Assembly: GCF_002999335.1 (NCBI RefSeq)
Contig: NW_020312757.1
Span: forward strand, 100,044-164,043
Direction of reading: 5' to 3'
DNA from: Cyclospora cayetanensis
Taxonomy: Eukaryota > Apicomplexa > Conoidasida > Eucoccidiorida > Eimeriidae
DNA: 64,000 nucleotides
Both the position numbers and the translations under genes were made by a program. Shown here one piece after another: positions 61,301-64,000 of this stretch. A model generated the notes under the pieces. It ran no database searches. It was not told where the DNA came from and worked only from the letters and a program-made list of their open reading frames with translations. Numbering within the stretch: position 1 is the first letter of the stretch; the number at the start of each line of letters is the position of its first letter.

Positions 61301-63911
61301 AAAGATCTTGTGCTTATCCTGCGCTTGCTTTGGCGAAAGAGGCTTTCCTCCGTGTCTCCTCCAGCCCCTCTCCCTCCTCCTCTCCTCTCCCGTCCGGAAC
61401 CATGAGGCTTGCGATTTTGCGACGTGTCATTGTGCATGCAGACGGCAGTGCAGCTGCCAGCTTTTCCTTTCGAACGGCCTGAAGCATTCCCAAAGTTGGA
61501 ATTAGCTAAGCAAGTAAGGGGCGTCACACGCCACAGAGTTGGTTAGCTAGCTAGCTAGTCAGCCATAGCGCTTGGTGTAAGGGGGAAAATTCTATTATCG
61601 CTAATGGCGCAAGGCATAACGGCTGTTTCCACACCTCTCCGACTATACAGCATGAGCTGTAGCAGTACTTGTAGCTACACATGGAATTGTAGGTGTGGTC
61701 TTGATGCGGCACTATAAAAGGGCAGAGTTTTCTAGGCTCTTGGATCTTGCATTCGACAGACAGGCGGCTCGCTTGCTCTCGAACTGTCTATATTTATGGG
61801 CATAGTATGTTGTTTGAACGTAATAAATACGTGGCTCGCTTGCTCTCGAACTGCCTTTATTTATGGGCATAGTGTGTTGTTTGAACGTAATAAATACGTG
61901 GCTCGCTTGCTCTCGAACTGTCTATATTTATGGGCATAGTATGTTGTTTGAACATAGTAAATACGCGGCTCTCTTGCTCTCGAACTGCCTATGTTTATGG
62001 GCATAGTATGCTGTTTGAACGTAATAAATACGCGGCTCGCTTGCTCTCGAACTGTCTATATTTTATGGGCATAGTATGTTGTTTGAACGTAATAAATACG
62101 CGGCTCGCTTGCTCTCGAACTGTCTATATTTTATGGGCACAGTATGTTGTTTGAACGTAATAAATACGCGGCTCGCTTGCTCTCGAACTGCCTTTATTTA
62201 TGGGCATAGTATGTTGTTTGAACGTAATAAATACGTGGCTCGCTTGCTCTCGAACTGCCTTTACTTATGGGCATAGTACGTTGGCTGAGGTAACGTTCAT
62301 CTTGCAAGCGAGGCAGCTAGCTGCTTGCTTTTCTGCACTGGCGGATGCAGGCTGAATCTGTGCTATCCGAGTTCTACTGCCGTCAAGTGCCTGGATCCTC
62401 CTACTTGAAGGTACAGGATCTCCTCGAGGCAGATATCCTGCAGACTATCGAAGAAGGAGGCTCAGAGGCTGTAAGTAATGGCTTTGTTTACTGTTGTTTT
62501 TGACTGCTCTTTTGGGAGGCAACGGATGCGGATTATCAGCCTTTGCCTCATTGACTTAGAGGAGGCTCCTGTCAGACTTGCTGCTGCTGCTGCATTTGAA
62601 CCCTGTGTTTTCAGCTAAGAACCATGCTGTTGGAAGATTCTATTTCTTTCGCCTCCACTGAGCCGCCACATAACCAAACCCGTGAGTTCCTTCTTCCCCA
62701 CATCATGCTGCTGCTTGCGCTGCAGAGTTGCTTTGTTTCGTGCAGCTGGCGCTGCTGCAGCTGGCTCTTTGTCTACATATGTCGGCTGGTTGTTCTGCGT
62801 TCAGCACAAACAAACGGAGATACAGCGGACTCCTTGTCTTCGCAAGTCACTCCTGTAACAGGTGCAGTTCATGCCTGCTTCTGCTTCTGCTAATGACGTT
62901 GCTGCTTCTGCTTCTGCTACTGACGTTGCTGCTTCTGCTGCTGCAGCTGACGTTGCTGCTTCTGTTGCTGCTACTGACGTTTCTGCTTCTGCTTCTGCTA
63001 CTGACGTTGCTGCTTCTGCTGCTTCTGCTACTGACGTTGCTGCTTCTGCTGCTGCTGCTGACGTTGCTGCTTCTGCTACTGACGTTGCTTCTGCTGCTAC
63101 TGACGTTGCTGCTTCTGCTTCTGCTGCTACTGACGTTGCTGCTTCTGCTTCTGCTGCTACTGACGTTGCTGCTTCTGCTTCTGCTGCTACTGACGTTGCT
63201 GCTTCTGCTTCTGCTGCTGACGTTGCTGCTTCTGCTGCTGCTACTGTCGTTGCTGCTTCTGCTGCTGCTGCTGCCGATGGCGTTGCAAGTACTGCAACTC
63301 CAGAGTGTATACACCGGGCTTTCCTCCAGGGTTTTCTGGTGTATGTTGCAGCAGCTGTTGGGGGCCCCTCCCCTTTGAGCAGCGCAGAAGATGCAGCTAC
63401 GTGTCAGTCTCCTGAGGGGTGGAAGCAGCAACAACTACAGCAGCCATCTCTGCAGCAGTTGGAACCGGATGCATCAAAGCCGCAGCAGGTCGGCGTTGCA
63501 TGCATGCCCTCCGATCTGCAACATGACAATCCATCCTCTCCAGCAGGGAGTATGTCTCCTCTGTCCATGCTTGAGGCGCAGCGAACGCAACAGCAGGGGC
63601 AGCAGAACTTTTCGAATCCTTATTCGATGGCAGCCAATCCCTTTAGCCATGCAGAGCTCGTGAAGGACGGATTTTCTTTTGGCAGCAGCGGGCTGGAGGC
63701 GAGTTCTCAGCAGAAGCAGCAGGAGTTGCAACAGCAGGAGTTGCAGCAGCAGCTGCTGCAGCACCCAGAGCAGCTGCTGGCTCAGAGGCTGAAGGAACAA
63801 CAGGAGCTGCTGGAGGGGGATGCCAAGCGATTGAGCATTCCTGAATACGAGGAGATGGAATCTCCTGATGAGGGAGAAGAGGAACTACACTTCGGAGCTA
63901 CTGTTGCCTGA
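52327..63911 (+). CDS. COPB2: Coatomer subunit beta-prime (COPB2/SEC27), 21 exons
   Basis: Beta-prime COP is part of the COPI vesicle coat and reads dilysine cargo signals through its WD40 propellers. Exons: 52327-52695, 52916-53043, 53300-53449, 53716-53797, 54453-54716, 55215-55368, 55613-55701, 56730-56843, 57048-57154, 57379-57494, 58000-58115, 58446-58676, 58958-59058, 59585-59666, 59840-59959, 60878-61237, 61442-61513, 62351-62470, 62615-62681, 62805-62861, 63352-63911. All phases agree, giving about 1,152 aa (human 906). WD repeats open with [18 protein letters not shown] and include [19 protein letters not shown] and [13 protein letters not shown]. The second propeller has [20 protein letters not shown]. 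The alpha-solenoid has [11 protein letters not shown] and [16 protein letters not shown]. The end is Gln-rich then acidic ([14 protein letters not shown]). Exon 16's donor is ambiguous (61237 or slightly later). Intron 12 is GC-AG. The extra length sits in Ala, Gly and Gln-rich inserts and the C-terminus. Introns are loaded with satellites. Confidence 0.95.
53800..54400 (+). repeat. CT-rich low-complexity tract with TA runs in coatomer intron 4
   Basis: Irregular repeats of CTCTCTGTATCTCTCTTTACT fill most of intron 4, with two TATATATGTATA blocks (54126-54140 and 54283-54310). The tract is strongly polypyrimidine on the sense strand. Its right end grades into unique sequence before the exon 5 acceptor. 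Confidence 0.85.
54747..54848 (+). repeat. ACACGT/ACACAT hexamer microsatellite in coatomer intron 5
   Basis: About 17 hexamers alternate between ACACGT and ACACAT. All six frames stay open here, which makes spurious Thr-Tyr/His-Val type ORFs. Confidence 0.9.
55157..55208 (+). repeat. (CACATG)n hexamer repeat before coatomer exon 6
   Basis: About eight near-perfect CACATG (GCACAT) units end seven bases before the exon 6 acceptor (GCTGCAG). The repeat therefore replaces the usual polypyrimidine tract of that acceptor. Confidence 0.88.
55705..56180 (+). repeat. 41-bp minisatellite in coatomer intron 7
   Basis: Unit CTTGATGCTGCTCTGGTGTA followed by TTGATGCTGCTTCGATACAGG repeats about ten times, with some copies shortened or expanded by GCTGCTTTGGTGTATT blocks. 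Each copy ends in CGATACAGG, a splice-acceptor-like TACAG followed by G. It starts immediately after the exon 7 donor. Confidence 0.9.
56462..56690 (+). repeat. 12-bp TTTCTGCATGTA satellite in coatomer intron 7
   Basis: About 18 copies of a 12-bp unit (TTTCTGCATGTA, alternately TTTTTCTGCATG) lie downstream of the 41-bp minisatellite in the same intron. They end about 40 bp before the exon 8 acceptor. Confidence 0.88.
57862..57918 (+). repeat. Long inverted repeat in coatomer intron 10
   Basis: CATGCACATGCACATGCAG at 57867-57885 is exactly complementary to CTGCATGTGCATGTGCATG at 57895-57913, with a 9-base loop CAGATACAG. Pairing extends outward about four more base pairs with one G-T. This would form a stable hairpin in the pre-mRNA. 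Confidence 0.9.
58228..58315 (+). repeat. TA/CATA microsatellite in coatomer intron 11
   Basis: Alternating TATATA and CATACATG units run for about 90 bp and end at the perfect hairpin that follows. Confidence 0.85.
58316..58347 (+). repeat. Perfect 14-bp inverted repeat in coatomer intron 11
   Basis: CCAAGTAGGTAAGC and GCTTACCTACTTGG flank a 4-base loop GACA. The left arm contains AGGTAAG, a perfect donor-like hexamer, buried in the stem. It directly follows a TATA/CATA microsatellite (58228-58315). Confidence 0.92.
59312..59456 (+). repeat. TGTATGTA/TGTGTGCTA microsatellite in coatomer intron 13
   Basis: Two imperfect copies of a TGTGTGCTATGTGTGTATGT block are followed by TGTATATGTGTA-type sequence. 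A (GCT)n run precedes the exon 14 acceptor at 59564-59584. Confidence 0.85.
60085..60790 (+). repeat. 700-bp polypyrimidine tract in coatomer intron 15
   Basis: The sense strand is almost purely C and T: irregular CTCCTTCTTTCTCCTCC units, with nearly no purine over about 700 bp. The complement is purine-only. Long apparent ORFs on both strands are composition artefacts (Phe/Ser/Pro/Leu on plus, Lys/Glu/Arg on minus). Mirror-symmetric segments could form H-DNA. Confidence 0.92.
61766..62290 (+). repeat. 67-bp minisatellite, about eight copies, in coatomer intron 17
   Basis: Units start at 61766, 61833, 61900, 61967, 62034, 62102, 62170 and 62237 with GGCTCGCTTGCTCTCGAACT, then GTCTATATTTATGGGCATAG and TATGTTGTTTGAACGTAATA. 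Copies differ at only a few positions, including one with an extra T, so the array is young. Each copy carries an AATAAA hexamer (GTAATAAATACG). Confidence 0.95.
62870..63290 (+). repeat. GCTTCTGCTACTGACGTT array in coatomer intron 20
   Basis: Units of 18-30 bp (GCTGCTTCTGCTACTGACGTT with inserted CTTCTG triplets) repeat about 14 times. All unit lengths are multiples of three, so frames stay open on both strands. My splice model places the whole array inside intron 20 (62862-63351). If retained it would encode an Ala-Ser-Thr-Asp-Val repeat in frame with the last exon. Confidence 0.85.
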
Positions 63912-63934
63912 GCGACCCGGCTGCAGCCAGCCCT

Positions 63935-63956
63935 CTACAGTACACACACACACATA

Positions 63957-64000
<44 letters not shown>
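63935..64000 (+). repeat. (CA)n microsatellite at the window edge
   Basis: CACACA repeats with occasional TACACA interruptions begin about 25 bp after the coatomer stop codon and run off the window end. Confidence 0.92.

Noticed and set aside
61767..62290. CRISPR-like array of regular repeats
   Set aside because: The 67-bp units are contiguous and nearly identical, with no unique spacers, and the genome is eukaryotic with introns.
62847..63434. Ser/Arg/Asn repeat protein on the minus strand
   Set aside because: It is a shadow of the intron 20 repeat array; splice phase supports intronic status on plus.

Overview
The window looks like nuclear DNA of a coccidian apicomplexan, most likely an Eimeria species. 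The reasons are a single-AP2 ApiAP2 protein of about 2,190 residues packed with poly-Ala and poly-Gln runs, CAG/GCT triplets spread through both exons and introns, short GT-AG introns, and degenerate Ty3/gypsy-type retroelement remains. The species cannot be fixed from the sequence alone.

Layout. (1) 1.85-8.66 kb, minus strand: a many-exon gene matching Golgi tethering subunit COG7. (2) 8.7-13.4 kb: no secure gene. (3) 13.46-20.04 kb, plus: one long intronless ORF with an AP2 DNA-binding domain. (4) 21.99-26.99 kb, minus: a complete four-exon full-length ABCB/MDR-type ABC transporter (1,337 aa by my exon model), convergent with the AP2 gene. (5) 30.10-32.44 kb, minus: a three-exon rhomboid protease with a long N-terminal extension, resembling the mitochondrial PARL type. 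(6) 28.0-39 kb: decayed long-terminal-repeat retroelement copies, two of them head-to-head inverted (33.3-37.0 kb plus, 38.5-37.0 kb minus), with a third partial copy near 28.1 kb. (7) 41.7-45.8 kb, plus: a glutamine-rich multi-exon gene of unknown function. (8) 47.08-51.01 kb, minus: a many-exon TAP42/alpha4 (IGBP1) gene, a regulator of PP2A-type phosphatases, recognised from its C-terminal exons. (9) 52.33-63.91 kb, plus: a 21-exon gene for coatomer subunit beta-prime (COPB2/SEC27, about 1,152 aa), divergent from TAP42.

The base-composition landscape is bimodal. The 20-41 kb stretch has few simple repeats. The 12-20 kb and 41-64 kb stretches are saturated with triplets, microsatellites and minisatellites. 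In the coatomer gene most large introns hold a different tandem repeat, while the exon frame and splice sites stay intact.

Two of the recognised genes belong to vesicle traffic (COG7 in retrograde Golgi tethering, beta-prime COP in COPI coats). The others cover transcription, membrane transport, intramembrane proteolysis and phosphatase regulation. Nothing suggests operon-like functional clustering. Exon boundaries were assigned by reading GT/AG sites, phase and family similarity by eye; no alignment was run.
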